64,000 nt of DNA from Flavobacterium panici. GTDB taxonomy: Bacteria > Bacteroidota > Bacteroidia > Flavobacteriales > Flavobacteriaceae. This document shows positions 51,974-63,088 of the stretch, piece after piece. The stretch is taken from assembly GCF_903819335.1 (NCBI RefSeq), contig NZ_CAIJDE010000038.1, positions 95,289 to 159,288 of the forward strand. The letters run 5' to 3'. The stretch's first letter is position 1; each line of letters begins with the position of its first letter. Made by a program: the position numbers and the translations under genes. The notes under the pieces are model-generated. The model searched no databases. It saw only the letters and a list, made by a program, of their open reading frames with translations, and was not told where the DNA came from.

Positions 51974-51981
51974 CAAATGTA
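51974..51981 (-). promoter_or_regulatory. Putative -7 element for gcvH
   Basis: The minus strand reads TACATTTG, an exact TAnnTTTG match, 40 bp before the gcvH ATG, in the sprA-gcvH gap. Confidence 0.45.
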
Positions 51982-52018
51982 ATAATCTTCTAATAAATTC
52001 TCGATTATAAACCTAAAT

Positions 52019-55000
52019 TTAATTTCCGAAATTATATCGAAGCGTAAAACCAGATCGAATGTTCGTTAAAGGGAATGATGTTGAAATCACTGCCTTTGAG
52101 AACGAATGATCATAATAGAATATTGCCGTAAGGTTTTTGCTAAATGAATAATCTGCTGTTAATTTTAATGACCAGATATTTTGTCCGGCCGCTAATTGAT
52201 TGTTATCATAATCTAAGTAACGAACTAAAGTTTGATTATTTCTAAATGAAAAATCAGCTTTTATGTTGATATCACTTTTAATAATTCCTGTTGGATTATC
52301 AGCAAGTCTTGATGAAAATATAACGTCTTTAAATCGATATCCTAAACCAACTACGTATTCTATACCTTTAACTTCTGTCAATAAATTATTGTCAAAACTC
52401 ATTGATAAAGCTCTGTCTTTTTTAATTTCAGAAAGAACTCTCAGCGAACTTTTCAACTCAAAATCCATTCTGATTAACGGGCTGAATTGCTCTACCAAGT
52501 TGATATTCGACATAATAATTTTATTGAAGAAATTGGTATTAACGTCCTGTACTGTTGGCGTATCATTATAATCAAAGTTTGATCTAAACTGATTGATAGT
52601 ATACGATGCTCTATAATTATGCTGTAATGAAAAACGCTTGAATTTATCCTTGAAATATTTATAACGCATTAACCCATTGTACTTAATACTCCAGTTTGGA
52701 ATTGGGAAACTTCTAAATATATCTGTTGATGAACTAGAAGCATCATTTCCTGCATACGCAGCAAGGAATGACGGCAACAATACGGCCTGATTACTCTTAG
52801 TGTATCCTATTGGATACCCTTCATTGGCAGTATAAATCGCATAATTTGGAGCTGTCGGTGCCGGAATTGGATTGTTCACATCTCCATATCTTGGAATCTC
52901 AACTCCTGAACCGTAATGCTGCTCTGCCAAACGGTTTGCAATTATTAAACGGTTATTTCTAAAATCATCAAATGCAGCTGACTCATTTTCGTTGCTGGTT
53001 TGAAAAGCTGTTTTTATTAATACTGTCGAAATAGAGAACATTCCATAAGTATAAGGAGACAACGGCATATATTCACGAGTCGCAGGATCAACTGTATATT
53101 GTTCTGAAGTATTTTCAGAATAAGAGCGGTCCATCGACAAATCAACTTTTAAATCTGGCAATAAATCAATATTAGCTGTAACCTTCAACAGTTTATTAGT
53201 AACCTGCGAGTAGCTTTGGTTAAAATCCTGATAAGTTGTTAACCATCCGTTTTTAGCCGCTTCGTAACGTACATCATCCTGACTTCCAAAAATAAATCCT
53301 AAACTTGGTTTAGATGTTCCTAAGAAACCAATACTTGGCGTATAACCCGGTAAAACGGTTCCGCTGTTTTTGGTATAATTAATTTGTACATTTTTAAGAC
53401 TTGTTAATACGCCTATTAAACCATCGTAGAACGGACTGCTGCTTACTACTGGTTTAGCTGTATTTACAATTTTTTCTCCCGGTTTTGGCGGAGCTGCCGG
53501 TTTAGGCTTCGCTTGCTTTTTTGCACCAGGAACTAAACCTAAATACTTATACAGCGTAGCCATAGTTAAGGTCGTTGTAAGCGTATTTGAGTTCGCATTT
53601 TGAATTGTATTTCCTAAATCATAAATAGCACCGGTATTAGGATCTTCGTATTGAGAAAACGCTGTTGATGAACGCTGCCAGTTATAATCTGCCGTATAAG
53701 AATAACTTGCTTTTACAAAACTAAAAATTGGAATTTTATTAATTGGAATTTCATAATTCAAGACCAATTGCTGTGCGTGCTGGTTTGGTGTTCCAATATC
53801 AAAATAATCATCCCAGATATTAAAATCTTCTTTTGGAGTATTGTCATCGTTTAAGAAGTTTCGAACAATGTTATTTGATGTTGCACTATAATTCAGCTTT
53901 AAAGATTTAGTTAAATTAAAACCAAAACCATATTGATAATTAAAGGCAAAATTTCTTCTGTAAAGCGGATCAAGTCCAATACTATTTTCAGTTAATTCAA
54001 CTTCTCTAAATTGCTGACGATTACTTTGTCTTAAAATATTAGAGTTGAAAGATATATTTGAAGGAAGATAATTAAAGTTGAAATCACTTAGCAATTTCCA
54101 GTAATCACTTTTCTTCATGAATTTAGTACTCTTAAACGGAACAACTTCTTTTGGCTGGAATGTGTAAGCATAGTTTACAGCCGTATTTGATTGTTCGTCT
54201 TCATAGTTTTCAACTTCATAATCATGACGTTCCACCTGATTGTAGGATTGTGAAAATGTAAAATTCTCCACATCATAAACGTGAGGTTTTTGCTCTTGTG
54301 CTCTGTCTTTTCTTACGCCGATAAAGTTGATACTTTTTCGTTTTGTATAATCTACCGCACGAGTTCTAATATTGTCTTTTTCTGCCTGATCTGTCGTTTC
54401 TCTAATTAATTGATCTAACTTAATATCCTGGTTGAACGGATCATATTCCGGAGTAATTACTTCTTCGCCAATTGCATAATTAAATGGCAGGTTAATTCCC
54501 CATTTTTTAGGCAGTAATTTTCCTAAGTTTAAATTAGTAACAATGTTATACTGCTGGATATCTTCACGGCTGCGTTCGTTTGCTCCCTGCTCTAAAGACC
54601 CAAAACCAATTGTACTTTTTCTACCCGTTGCAGAAAGTGTAGCAAGATCGGCCATATTGGTGTCGACATTTAATATCGCAGCCATACCGCCTTTGTTTTC
54701 TAAATCAGACATACGAAGTTCGTTAAACCAAACCTCTCCTTTAATATCTTTATGATCTGCCCTACTCTTTACTCCGACCATTAAGTTTCGGACTAAACCG
54801 AAGTTAGGATTTCCTTTAATACCTAAAGTTAATCTGTCGCTTCCGTCACCGCCTTCAACATCCGGATCATTATCCGGGTAATAAATTCCATTGACATCTC
54901 TTTTAGTAGAATTGATATCAATGCTCATCCCTTTGATTTTCATTTTAGTCAGCAATTCGAGCGCCAAATCAATATCATTTTCTTCCATCCAAACATGATC

Positions 55001-58000
55001 CGGACTTATGTTACAAGATGCTCCTGTAGGAGTTACTTTTAAAGGAATTTCTACTTGATAGAAGTTTTGTGTAAAGTCATTTCCAAAACGAATGAAACCT
55101 ACCATTTCATCATTTTCAAGTGTGTTTTCACGTGGTAAAGATTCTGCGTGTAAAAACATTTTCAGTTTTTTATACTGACGCATATCAACACTTACGTTTT
55201 TGAAAACTGCTCTCGAATCTTGGTATTGTAACCCTGAACCCGCAACTCTTACTGCTAAAGCTTGTTCGTTTTGATTAATAACCGTGTTGTTATTGTACAA
55301 CTGTTCTCTTTGTACTCCCGGCGGAATTACATAGTTAACCGGACATTTATTACTGTTTTCCTGAATGTTTACCGCTGCAACATCAAATTCTACAGTAGAA
55401 TCTTCTGGTTTTGGGTGGTTAACATCTAGTGTCCCTGTGTATCTTCTCCATTCCCCTCTTACTAAATCTAAAGCACCAAAACGTACCGTTGCCTGACTGC
55501 TAAACCCAGTCATGAACATACGCATGAAACGAATAGATCTAAAGTCTGTAATGTTTCCAATCGTATTTTGCGGCTGCGAAACAGGGATTTTAAATTGAAT
55601 CCATCTGGCAGTTGTTGTTCCTCCATTTGGCAATTCTATAGGTCCTAAATCACCCGGTTCACGAATATCTGTAATGTAGTTTTGACCAATCTGCATTCCT
55701 GGTTTAATATCAATACTATATTCATAATACGCATTGATGGTACTCATTGTGTTGTCACGGTTAATATCTTCAACATCCGGCAGAGTTGTAGAACCACGAT
55801 TAGGATCGTCGATGCTTACTGCAGAGTTTCCTTCTGTACCGTTATAATTTTTATAGCGTTCTAAAACGCCTCCATCTGTATTTAAATAATACGTATAATC
55901 ATCTGCAGCCGGATCTGCCTCGCCTGCATAATTGGTATAAATTTGACCTTCCTGAGAACTTGGCAATCCATCTAAACCAATATCCTGATTTTTTCTATTG
56001 TCAGGATTAGTATCAAAAGCATAAATTAAAGATTGCGAAGCCGGAACATCTCCCCAAAGCGGCCTCGGATTAACCTTAATTTGATCTGGTCCTAATCCGT
56101 TTTCGTATTGCTTTCTTCCGTCTTTTAAAACATCTTCAGAAATTTCTCCTAAGTTGAAATAAATTTTACCTGTATTATTTGCCGGTGCTTCTGAGTTTCC
56201 AACATATGGATCAAGAACCCAAAATTGAATATATTCAACATTTCCCTGCTCAAAATTGGTTGAATTTAAAGCACGCATAATCCCTCCAAAATTTGTTGCC
56301 GGATTAGTGGTTCCAAAATCTGGATTATTATTATACGGACCTCTTTCAGATGGGTAATATGTTAAATCAAGTGTATTAACTACCTGAATTTGTCCTTGAG
56401 CAATATCTGTATTTGGATATAACTCTCTACTATAAATTCTTCTTGTTGTATTTAATGATAAATCATCATTTGAGATTCCTGATGGTTTTGAGGTATAAAA
56501 TACCGGGTCAATGGTATACCAGGATAATTTTGCTCTTTTAAAACCGTAATCTAAAGTATTAAAACCTGCATTAAAGGTATTATCTGCATCATTATTAATA
56601 AATGGAACAGAAGATAAACTCCATGCATAAGCAGAACGCATATCTATAGTTGACTGCGAACCTTCAAAATCATCAACATAAATTGTTGCTTCTCCTTCAA
56701 AATCACTGGCTTTTGGCGCATCTGGTTTTAAAAATGCAACTTCACCACGAATAGATAAATTCGAAGGAACATCTGTATCAACATTTGGAAGCTTGTTTGC
56801 TAATCTGGTTAAGAATGGAACTTCTGTTGAATAGTTTCCGTTGAATCCAAAAATGGTATTGTTTACAGATTCCTGACCATAACTTGATTTTTGGGTAAAT
56901 GGTCTTTCTGTCATTTTTAAGAAAGTTCCGCCCACTACAAATTTATCCGAAATTTTATGCTCGACATTTAATCCCATAAATCTTCGGGTCTGTTGTCCGA
57001 AGATGGAGTTGTTTTCTAATGAAACTTCAATTGGCGTATTTGATGCCTGCAATGAAGGATCAAGAATTTGAACCCTTCCTAATTGATAATCGACACTATA
57101 GTCAATTCCTTCAACTAAAACCCTTCCGGCTGCCGTAACTACAACAGAACCTTGCGGTACATTGAACGCTCCAATAGGGATTCCGTTACTTCCGGATGAT
57201 TTGTATTTTCCTCTTAATAAGAATTTATTTTTATCACTGTCCTGCAATGCACCTGCTTGTGTATTTCGGTACATATTTCTAAATACGTACTTCTGCTGGT
57301 TTGCATTATAGGTTGATGGATCGTTATAATTTTGACCACCATCTTTCAATTTATCAAATATAAGTTCCCCAAAAGGTTCTTTTGTGGTAAATATAATTCG
57401 TCCGTTTTGAACATCGACTGTAACACCCGGAATATAATCGAAGAAACCATCACCTCCAGCTTGTGGATCGTTATTATAATTTAAACGGTCTAGGTTGAAA
57501 ACATTTAATAATGGGGTATTTTCTACCTTCATATCCGATGTTGGGTTTGCAGGAAAACTTGATCCCTGAACCGGCGTGATATAATTTATTGGCGAAGGAT
57601 CTGTGTAAAGAATATTTAACCTGAAATCGTCTTGTTTAATTTGATATGCCTGTGGAATTTGATAAACGTTTTTCATCATCAGGTTCCAAACCGGATTTTG
57701 AACGTTTGTCAAATTACTTTTCAGCATTTTTAAAACTAAACTCTGCGTAATAATTGCCTGATTTGCGTTGTTATTTCCTGTTACGACTGTTCCGTCGACA
57801 CCATCACTACCAAATTCTCCAACTTGGTACACTTTTCCTCCAATGGTATATTCGAAGGCAACAGCCAGAATTTCATCATTTGCCAAACGCTGTTGCAAAG
57901 AAAGGTATCCTAACTGTGGATTAAATGTATATTCTGCCGTGGTTAATTTTCTGGCATTTTCTAAAACTGAATAATCTGTTGCTTCACTTACGTTTGTATT

Positions 58001-59239
58001 GTTGAATCCCGCTTTTGCTGTTACAATTTCTCTAATTTTAGAATTCAGGAAAGAACTTGCCTGACCTATTGTTGCCGGGTCGTACTTATTGTTATTGTTA
58101 TCGGTTGGCGAATCTATCCCATTATTGAAAAATCCTGCAGTTGAACTAATAACGACAACTTGATTATCTGGAATTCCTGTAATTTGAGCTTCACCTAAAT
58201 CCTGAAGCGCGATAATATTTCTTAAGTTATTATTATTCGTACTTACACGATTTTGTTTGTTTGTTACCCAAACTTCTAATCTTGTAATTTGAACACGGCT
58301 GTCAATAAATGGATATTTTTTTAATGATGCATCGTACTTATTTCTAAAATATTGAGATAAGAAAAAGTGACGATCACTATCGTAGTCTAAAGCATATAAA
58401 TCAAAGTTTTGAACCGTTCCTCCGTTTTCTGCAACTACACTTTTTGTTTGTGATTTTTGCTCAGAGAAAACCCCTGTAATGGTTGTTTTACCAAATTGCA
58501 ATTGTGCTTTTACTCCGAATAAACTTTGCGCTCCACGTATCAAGGTACTATTCAGCGGCATACTCACGTTACCTACTTCTACTTTTTGAATAATATCATC
58601 TTCGGAAGGAGTGTACGCTAACTTAAATAAGTTTTGAAATGCAAATGTTGATTGGGTATCGTAATTAGCATTTACCTCTAATCTTGTTCCTACTTTCCCC
58701 ATTAAACTCATACTGATACGCTGATCGAAGTCGAAGGTAAGACTTGATCTGTTTCGGGGTGAGAATGAAGGGTTGTCTTGTTTGGTGTAACGAACACCTA
58801 AATCCATTTCGACAGAACCCGTTGGTTTTACATCAATGGTGTTACTTCCAAAAACACTTTCAAAAAGACTTGAATTGATATAGTATCTTGGCAGTAAATC
58901 TTTTTTAGCCGCTTCGGCCCCGGTTTTTTTACCGTCGATTGCATCTGCTTTTTTTCTAAAATAATCTCTTCGTGATTCTTTTAGAACTAAATCTTCATAT
59001 TCTTTAGGAGTTAAAACAAGAGGATAGTCGATTGAAAAGCCATCAACCGAAGTAGTGTAAATATATCGATCTGTAATGGGATCGTATTTATAAGCCGAAA
59101 GTATGCTTGGAGGATTATCGATCTCGAGTTTCCCTACAGAAAACTGAGTTTTAGTTGTATCTTGAACCGCCGGATTTACTTGTGATCGTATAACATTACC
59201 ACAAAATAAAACCAGTAAAAAAATACAAATTTTACGCAT
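52019..59239 (-). CDS. sprA: Type IX secretion outer-membrane translocon SprA
   Basis: This 2406-residue protein is the largest in the window. It has a signal peptide ending NVIRSQ and continues as the giant SprA barrel, which in F. johnsoniae forms the outer-membrane protein-conducting channel of the type IX system and is needed for gliding. Segments such as RSLIYAFDTNPDNRK, KIRGMSIDINSTKRD-like stretches and VDLSMDRSYSENTSEQ are typical, and the end is a barrel strand (SGFTLRYNFGN). A proline- and lysine-rich insert lies near residue 1900. It lies 24 bp after ruvA, so the two share a transcript. Confidence 0.96.
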   Translation of the reverse strand: MRKICIFLLVLFCGNVIRSQVNPAVQDTTKTQFSVGKLEIDNPPSILSAYKYDPITDRYIYTTSVDGFSIDYPLVLTPKEYEDLVLKESRRDYFRKKADAIDGKKTGAEAAKKDLLPRYYINSSLFESVFGSNTIDVKPTGSVEMDLGVRYTKQDNPSFSPRNRSSLTFDFDQRISMSLMGKVGTRLEVNANYDTQSTFAFQNLFKLAYTPSEDDIIQKVEVGNVSMPLNSTLIRGAQSLFGVKAQLQFGKTTITGVFSEQKSQTKSVVAENGGTVQNFDLYALDYDSDRHFFLSQYFRNKYDASLKKYPFIDSRVQITRLEVWVTNKQNRVSTNNNNLRNIIALQDLGEAQITGIPDNQVVVISSTAGFFNNGIDSPTDNNNNKYDPATIGQASSFLNSKIREIVTAKAGFNNTNVSEATDYSVLENARKLTTAEYTFNPQLGYLSLQQRLANDEILAVAFEYTIGGKVYQVGEFGSDGVDGTVVTGNNNANQAIITQSLVLKMLKSNLTNVQNPVWNLMMKNVYQIPQAYQIKQDDFRLNILYTDPSPINYITPVQGSSFPANPTSDMKVENTPLLNVFNLDRLNYNNDPQAGGDGFFDYIPGVTVDVQNGRIIFTTKEPFGELIFDKLKDGGQNYNDPSTYNANQQKYVFRNMYRNTQAGALQDSDKNKFLLRGKYKSSGSNGIPIGAFNVPQGSVVVTAAGRVLVEGIDYSVDYQLGRVQILDPSLQASNTPIEVSLENNSIFGQQTRRFMGLNVEHKISDKFVVGGTFLKMTERPFTQKSSYGQESVNNTIFGFNGNYSTEVPFLTRLANKLPNVDTDVPSNLSIRGEVAFLKPDAPKASDFEGEATIYVDDFEGSQSTIDMRSAYAWSLSSVPFINNDADNTFNAGFNTLDYGFKRAKLSWYTIDPVFYTSKPSGISNDDLSLNTTRRIYSRELYPNTDIAQGQIQVVNTLDLTYYPSERGPYNNNPDFGTTNPATNFGGIMRALNSTNFEQGNVEYIQFWVLDPYVGNSEAPANNTGKIYFNLGEISEDVLKDGRKQYENGLGPDQIKVNPRPLWGDVPASQSLIYAFDTNPDNRKNQDIGLDGLPSSQEGQIYTNYAGEADPAADDYTYYLNTDGGVLERYKNYNGTEGNSAVSIDDPNRGSTTLPDVEDINRDNTMSTINAYYEYSIDIKPGMQIGQNYITDIREPGDLGPIELPNGGTTTARWIQFKIPVSQPQNTIGNITDFRSIRFMRMFMTGFSSQATVRFGALDLVRGEWRRYTGTLDVNHPKPEDSTVEFDVAAVNIQENSNKCPVNYVIPPGVQREQLYNNNTVINQNEQALAVRVAGSGLQYQDSRAVFKNVSVDMRQYKKLKMFLHAESLPRENTLENDEMVGFIRFGNDFTQNFYQVEIPLKVTPTGASCNISPDHVWMEENDIDLALELLTKMKIKGMSIDINSTKRDVNGIYYPDNDPDVEGGDGSDRLTLGIKGNPNFGLVRNLMVGVKSRADHKDIKGEVWFNELRMSDLENKGGMAAILNVDTNMADLATLSATGRKSTIGFGSLEQGANERSREDIQQYNIVTNLNLGKLLPKKWGINLPFNYAIGEEVITPEYDPFNQDIKLDQLIRETTDQAEKDNIRTRAVDYTKRKSINFIGVRKDRAQEQKPHVYDVENFTFSQSYNQVERHDYEVENYEDEQSNTAVNYAYTFQPKEVVPFKSTKFMKKSDYWKLLSDFNFNYLPSNISFNSNILRQSNRQQFREVELTENSIGLDPLYRRNFAFNYQYGFGFNLTKSLKLNYSATSNNIVRNFLNDDNTPKEDFNIWDDYFDIGTPNQHAQQLVLNYEIPINKIPIFSFVKASYSYTADYNWQRSSTAFSQYEDPNTGAIYDLGNTIQNANSNTLTTTLTMATLYKYLGLVPGAKKQAKPKPAAPPKPGEKIVNTAKPVVSSSPFYDGLIGVLTSLKNVQINYTKNSGTVLPGYTPSIGFLGTSKPSLGFIFGSQDDVRYEAAKNGWLTTYQDFNQSYSQVTNKLLKVTANIDLLPDLKVDLSMDRSYSENTSEQYTVDPATREYMPLSPYTYGMFSISTVLIKTAFQTSNENESAAFDDFRNNRLIIANRLAEQHYGSGVEIPRYGDVNNPIPAPTAPNYAIYTANEGYPIGYTKSNQAVLLPSFLAAYAGNDASSSSTDIFRSFPIPNWSIKYNGLMRYKYFKDKFKRFSLQHNYRASYTINQFRSNFDYNDTPTVQDVNTNFFNKIIMSNINLVEQFSPLIRMDFELKSSLRVLSEIKKDRALSMSFDNNLLTEVKGIEYVVGLGYRFKDVIFSSRLADNPTGIIKSDINIKADFSFRNNQTLVRYLDYDNNQLAAGQNIWSLKLTADYSFSKNLTAIFYYDHSFSKAVISTSFPLTNIRSGFTLRYNFGN

Positions 59240-59263
59240 ACAATTGGTTATAAAAAATTGGTT

Positions 59264-59845
59264 TTATAAGCTTTTTAAAGCCTTTTTGATGATCGTTTCT
59301 ACAGTAGCTTCCGGATCTTCTTTTACGATCTTTTCTACCACTTTTTCTGAAGTTTTTCGAACGAAACCTAAAACTTCCAAAGCAGATAACGCTTCATCTC
59401 GATTTGTATTGTTTTGAACTACTGAAACTTCATCCAAATCGTACAACTTTAACACTTTTTCTTTCAAATCAAGTATTACTCGCTGTGCAGTTTTGTTTCC
59501 AATTCCTTTTATGGATTGGATTAAACCAACATCTCCTGAGGCAATTGCATTAATAATTTGTCTTGGTTCTATTGAAGAAAGCATTGTTCGTGCAATGTTT
59601 GCTCCAATGCCTGATACAGACAAAAGCATTCTAAATATTTCTCGTTCAGATTTTTCTACAAATCCAAATAAAGTATGCGCATCTTCTTTGATTTGAAGAT
59701 GCGTATACAATTTTATAAAATCAGCATTAGGGATTAATGAAAAAGTATGTAAAGAAATATTTACGTGGTATCCTACTCCACCGCAATCAATTACAACTTC
59801 TGTGGGATTCTTTTCGACTAATTTCCCCTGCAAATGTGCTATCAT
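59264..59845 (-). CDS. ruvA: Holliday junction DNA helicase subunit RuvA
   Basis: This 193-residue cytosolic protein binds Holliday junctions and recruits RuvB. Domain I is an OB fold (MIAHLQGKLVEKNPTEVVID; GVGYHVNISLHTF). Domain II has two helix-hairpin-helix motifs (LLSVSGIGANIARTMLSSI; LIQSIKGIGNKTAQRVILDL). A short C-terminal domain III binds RuvB. It is directly upstream of sprA (24 bp), an arrangement conserved in flavobacteria. A strong promoter lies upstream. Confidence 0.97.
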   Translation of the reverse strand: MIAHLQGKLVEKNPTEVVIDCGGVGYHVNISLHTFSLIPNADFIKLYTHLQIKEDAHTLFGFVEKSEREIFRMLLSVSGIGANIARTMLSSIEPRQIINAIASGDVGLIQSIKGIGNKTAQRVILDLKEKVLKLYDLDEVSVVQNNTNRDEALSALEVLGFVRKTSEKVVEKIVKEDPEATVETIIKKALKSL

Positions 59846-59864
59846 ATGTATTATTAATAAGTAT

Positions 59865-59898
59865 CAAATATAATAAAAATGCAATAAAAATAAGACAA
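59865..59898 (-). promoter_or_regulatory. Putative promoter for ruvA-sprA
   Basis: The minus strand has TTG (59896-59898), a 23-bp spacer and TATATTTG (59865-59872). The -7 box ends 20 bp before the ruvA ATG. Confidence 0.6.
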
Positions 59899-59925
59899 TA
59901 TTATTTGATCCTTATTTAATTCTAC

Positions 59926-62217
59926 TTATTGAGCCAATTTATTTTTTTTATTTTCTTTTTCTTGAGCGTCGATAACAGCGATTGCTGCCATGTTTACCAT
60001 TTCTTCAACGCTTGCTCCTAATTGAAAAATGTGAACAGGTTTATTTAATCCCATCATAATTGGTCCAATAGAAGCTGATTTATTCAATTCTTTCATCAGC
60101 TTATAAGTGATATTTGCTGACTCTAAGTTAGGGAATATCAGTGTATTTACTTTTTTTCCTGCTAATTTAGAGAAAGGAAATTTCTCCTGAAGCATTTCTG
60201 AATTTAAAGCAAAGTCTGCCTGAATTTCACCATCTACGACCATCTCAGGGTGATTTTTATGCAAATACGCTACAGCATCTCTTACTTTTGAAGCATTTTG
60301 ATGTGATGATGAACCAAAGTTTGAATACGAAACCATTGCAATAACAGGTTCAATTCCGAACATTTTTGCTGTTTTAGCTGTCATTAATGCAATGTTCACT
60401 AAATCTTCAGATGATGGGTTGATGTTTATTGCAGTATCTGATAAAAACATTGGCCCGCGAGACGTTAACATCATGTTTGCTGTTGCAACAAGTGAAGCTC
60501 CGTGTGCTTTTTCAATCAATTGAAGCATTGGTTTTACTACACTTGGGTAACTTCTTGAGTAACCTGTTACAAGAGCATCTGCTTCGCCTTCGTTTACCAT
60601 CATGGCAGCGAAATAGTTTCTTTCGCGCATGAATTTTTGAGCATCAAGCAATGAAACTCCTCTGCGTTCTCTTGTTTCCCAGTATGAAGCTGCAAATTTG
60701 TTACGTCTTTCTTCTTCTTCGTTTGTTTTAGGATCAATGATTTCTAATTCAGCATCAAAACCTAATTCTTCTTTTAATTCTAAAATAGTCTCTCTGCTTC
60801 CTAATAAAACCGGAATACCAATTCCGTCTTCGTGTACAATCTGCGCTGCTTTTAATACATTTAATTGGTCTGCCTCAGCAAAAACAATTCGTTTAGGATC
60901 TAATTTAGCACGGTTTGTAATTAAACGAACCATTTTATTATCATTACCCATACGTTCGCGAAGCTTATCTTCATAAGCTGCCCAGTCTGTAATAGGATTT
61001 TTTGCTACTCCAGATTCCATTGCTGCTTTTGCAACTGCAGGCGCCACAACGGTAATTAATCTAGGATCAAATGGTTTTGGAATGATATATTCTTGTCCGA
61101 AACCTAATTTTGTTGCTCCATAAGCTACGTTAACCTGTTCTGGAACTGGTTCTTTTGCTAAAATAGCCAATGCTTTTACAGCAGCCATTTTCATAGCTTC
61201 GTTAATTTTTGTAGCACGTACGTCTAAAGCTCCTCTAAAAATATAAGGAAATCCTAAAACGTTATTTACCTGATTAGGAAAATCAGAACGGCCTGTAGCC
61301 ATAATAACATCTTTACGAGTTTCTACAGCTAAGTTATAATCGATCTCCGGATTTGGATTTGCCATTGCAAAAACAATCGGGTTATCTTTCATTGTCAATA
61401 GCATTTCTGGCGAAAGAATATCTCCAGATGATAATCCGATGAAAACGTCAGCTCCTTTTACAGCTTCTGCTAATTCAATTTTTGGACCGTCGATTGCATA
61501 TTTTAATTGTAAATCTGATAATGAAGGATTGTCTTTTGTTAAAAGTCCTTTACTGTTATACATTAAAACATTCTCCACTTTTACTCCTAATAATACATAT
61601 AAGTCTGTGCAGGCAATTGCTGCAGATCCTGCTCCGGAAACTACTACTTTTACATCTTCGGCTTTTTTTCCTGCTAATTCAAGCGCATTGATTAAAGCTG
61701 CAGAAGAAATAATTGCAGTTCCGTGCTGGTCATCGTGCATTACCGGAATATCTAATTCTTCTATTAATCTTCTTTCGATTTCAAAAGATTCCGGTGCTTT
61801 GATATCTTCAAGATTAATACCTCCAAAAGTTGGAGCAATATTTTTTACAGTCTGAATAAATTCTTCAACATCTTTTGTACCAACTTCGATGTCAAAAACG
61901 TCAATATCAGAGAATATTTTAAACAACAACCCTTTTCCTTCCATTACAGGTTTTCCTGCTTCCGGACCTATGTCTCCAAGACCTAAAACAGCTGTACCGT
62001 TTGAAATTACAGCAACTAAATTTCCTTTTGCAGTGTATTTGTATACATCTTCAATGTTTTCTGCAATTGCTAAACAAGGCTCAGCAACTCCTGGCGAATA
62101 AGCCAGCGATAAATCTCTTTGGGTTGCATATTTTTTTGTTGGAACTACCTGAATTTTTCCTGGAGTTGGCTCTGAGTGATACAGTAACGCCTCTCTTTTT
62201 TTACTCTCTTTGTTCAT
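59926..62217 (-). CDS. maeB: NADP-dependent malic enzyme with phosphotransacetylase-like domain
   Basis: This 763-residue protein has an N-terminal malic enzyme domain (1-430) with YSPGVAEPC, the metal-binding [10 protein letters not shown], and the dinucleotide fold [19 protein letters not shown]-terminal phosphate acetyl/butyryltransferase-like domain (430-763) follows, with [19 protein letters not shown] and [20 protein letters not shown]. It decarboxylates malate to pyruvate with NADP reduction; in hybrid enzymes the second domain regulates activity through acetyl-CoA. The length matches hybrid MaeB. Confidence 0.96.
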   Translation of the reverse strand: MNKESKKREALLYHSEPTPGKIQVVPTKKYATQRDLSLAYSPGVAEPCLAIAENIEDVYKYTAKGNLVAVISNGTAVLGLGDIGPEAGKPVMEGKGLLFKIFSDIDVFDIEVGTKDVEEFIQTVKNIAPTFGGINLEDIKAPESFEIERRLIEELDIPVMHDDQHGTAIISSAALINALELAGKKAEDVKVVVSGAGSAAIACTDLYVLLGVKVENVLMYNSKGLLTKDNPSLSDLQLKYAIDGPKIELAEAVKGADVFIGLSSGDILSPEMLLTMKDNPIVFAMANPNPEIDYNLAVETRKDVIMATGRSDFPNQVNNVLGFPYIFRGALDVRATKINEAMKMAAVKALAILAKEPVPEQVNVAYGATKLGFGQEYIIPKPFDPRLITVVAPAVAKAAMESGVAKNPITDWAAYEDKLRERMGNDNKMVRLITNRAKLDPKRIVFAEADQLNVLKAAQIVHEDGIGIPVLLGSRETILELKEELGFDAELEIIDPKTNEEEERRNKFAASYWETRERRGVSLLDAQKFMRERNYFAAMMVNEGEADALVTGYSRSYPSVVKPMLQLIEKAHGASLVATANMMLTSRGPMFLSDTAININPSSEDLVNIALMTAKTAKMFGIEPVIAMVSYSNFGSSSHQNASKVRDAVAYLHKNHPEMVVDGEIQADFALNSEMLQEKFPFSKLAGKKVNTLIFPNLESANITYKLMKELNKSASIGPIMMGLNKPVHIFQLGASVEEMVNMAAIAVIDAQEKENKKNKLAQ

Positions 62218-62241
62218 TATTTTAGCTTTTATTCTAGCTTA

Positions 62242-62249
62242 CAAAGATA
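62242..62249 (-). promoter_or_regulatory. Putative -7 element for maeB
   Basis: The minus strand reads TATCTTTG, a TAnnTTTG match, 24 bp before the ATG. Confidence 0.45.
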
Positions 62250-62316
62250 TAAGTCTTAGTTTTAAAATGGGGCGTTTTGGTTCTTTCTTTTGTTAAAATA
62301 TCAAAATCGAGAAGTC

Positions 62317-62348
62317 AAAAAAAATAGTCCGAGCTGTATCGGACTATT
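62317..62348 (-). terminator. Rho-independent terminator after the CBS gene
   Basis: AATAGTCCGA pairs exactly with TCGGACTATT across a 6-nt loop. On the minus strand a run of eight T follows. Confidence 0.9.
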
Positions 62349-62371
62349 GAAAAAAGTATTTTAATAAGTAT

Positions 62372-62797
62372 TTACTGTGATATGTAAGAGTTTAAGTGAT
62401 TAATAGTGTCTTTTTGAATTTCGATAATTGCCTTAACAACATCGCTAATTGAAATAATTCCCACTACTGTTCCATCTTCTAAAACAGGAAGATGTCTGAT
62501 TCTTTTTGAACTCATGAGTTCCATGCAGTCTTCGATATTATTTGAAAGCAGTACCGAGAAAACATTGCTTTCCATAATTTCATGTACAAAAGTTTCTTTT
62601 GAAGATTTGTCTTTTAAAACAATTTTTCGAGCATAATCTCTCTCAGACAAAATCCCTTTTAAATCGTTTCCGTCAATAACAAGAATGGCGCCTATGTTTT
62701 TATCGCCCATTACTTTTAAGGCTTCAAAAACGGTTGTTGTTGAACGTACGGAATATACATTCCTTCCTTTTGCATTAAGTATTTGATGTACAGTCAT
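62372..62797 (-). CDS. CBS-pair domain protein
   Basis: This 141-residue cytosolic protein consists of two CBS motifs: TVFEALKVMGDKNIGAILVI with GILSERDYARKI, then ELMSSKRIRHLPVLEDGTVV with GIISISDVVKAI. Stand-alone CBS pairs bind AMP, ATP or S-adenosyl ligands and tune partner proteins. It has its own terminator, so it is transcribed separately from maeB. No partner can be assigned from the context. The repeat array begins about 190 bp upstream. Confidence 0.93.
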   Translation of the reverse strand: MTVHQILNAKGRNVYSVRSTTTVFEALKVMGDKNIGAILVIDGNDLKGILSERDYARKIVLKDKSSKETFVHEIMESNVFSVLLSNNIEDCMELMSSKRIRHLPVLEDGTVVGIISISDVVKAIIEIQKDTINHLNSYISQ

Positions 62798-62984
62798 ATC
62801 TGAAAAATTTTAGATTTATAAAGTTAAAATAAAAACAAATACAATGCGCAACGAAATCGATTTTTTAAAAACACAAATTGCTCATTTTAAACAAAATACA
62901 CAAAAATTAAAATTTTAAAAATTATACGTTAAAGAAAGAAAAGATTTACAAAGTTTTTTTAGAGAAAATTAGATTTTTTAACAT
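62798..62984. other. AT-rich spacer with no supported gene
   Basis: This stretch holds the upstream region of the CBS gene. A 24-codon open frame at 62844-62918 is too short and low-complexity to call. I see no other structure before the repeat array. Confidence 0.6.
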
Positions 62985-63088
62985 TTACCAACCAGTTACT
63001 CCTAACGGAGTATTTTCTTAAAATTTAAATATTATAGTTTAAGATTTTTGTTTGGAATTAGATATTAGCAGAAACATCATTCCAAAAT

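Noticed and set aside
62844..62918. 24-codon plus-strand frame between the CBS gene and the repeat array
   Set aside because: It is low-complexity, Lys/Asn/Gln-rich and short, with no supporting signals.
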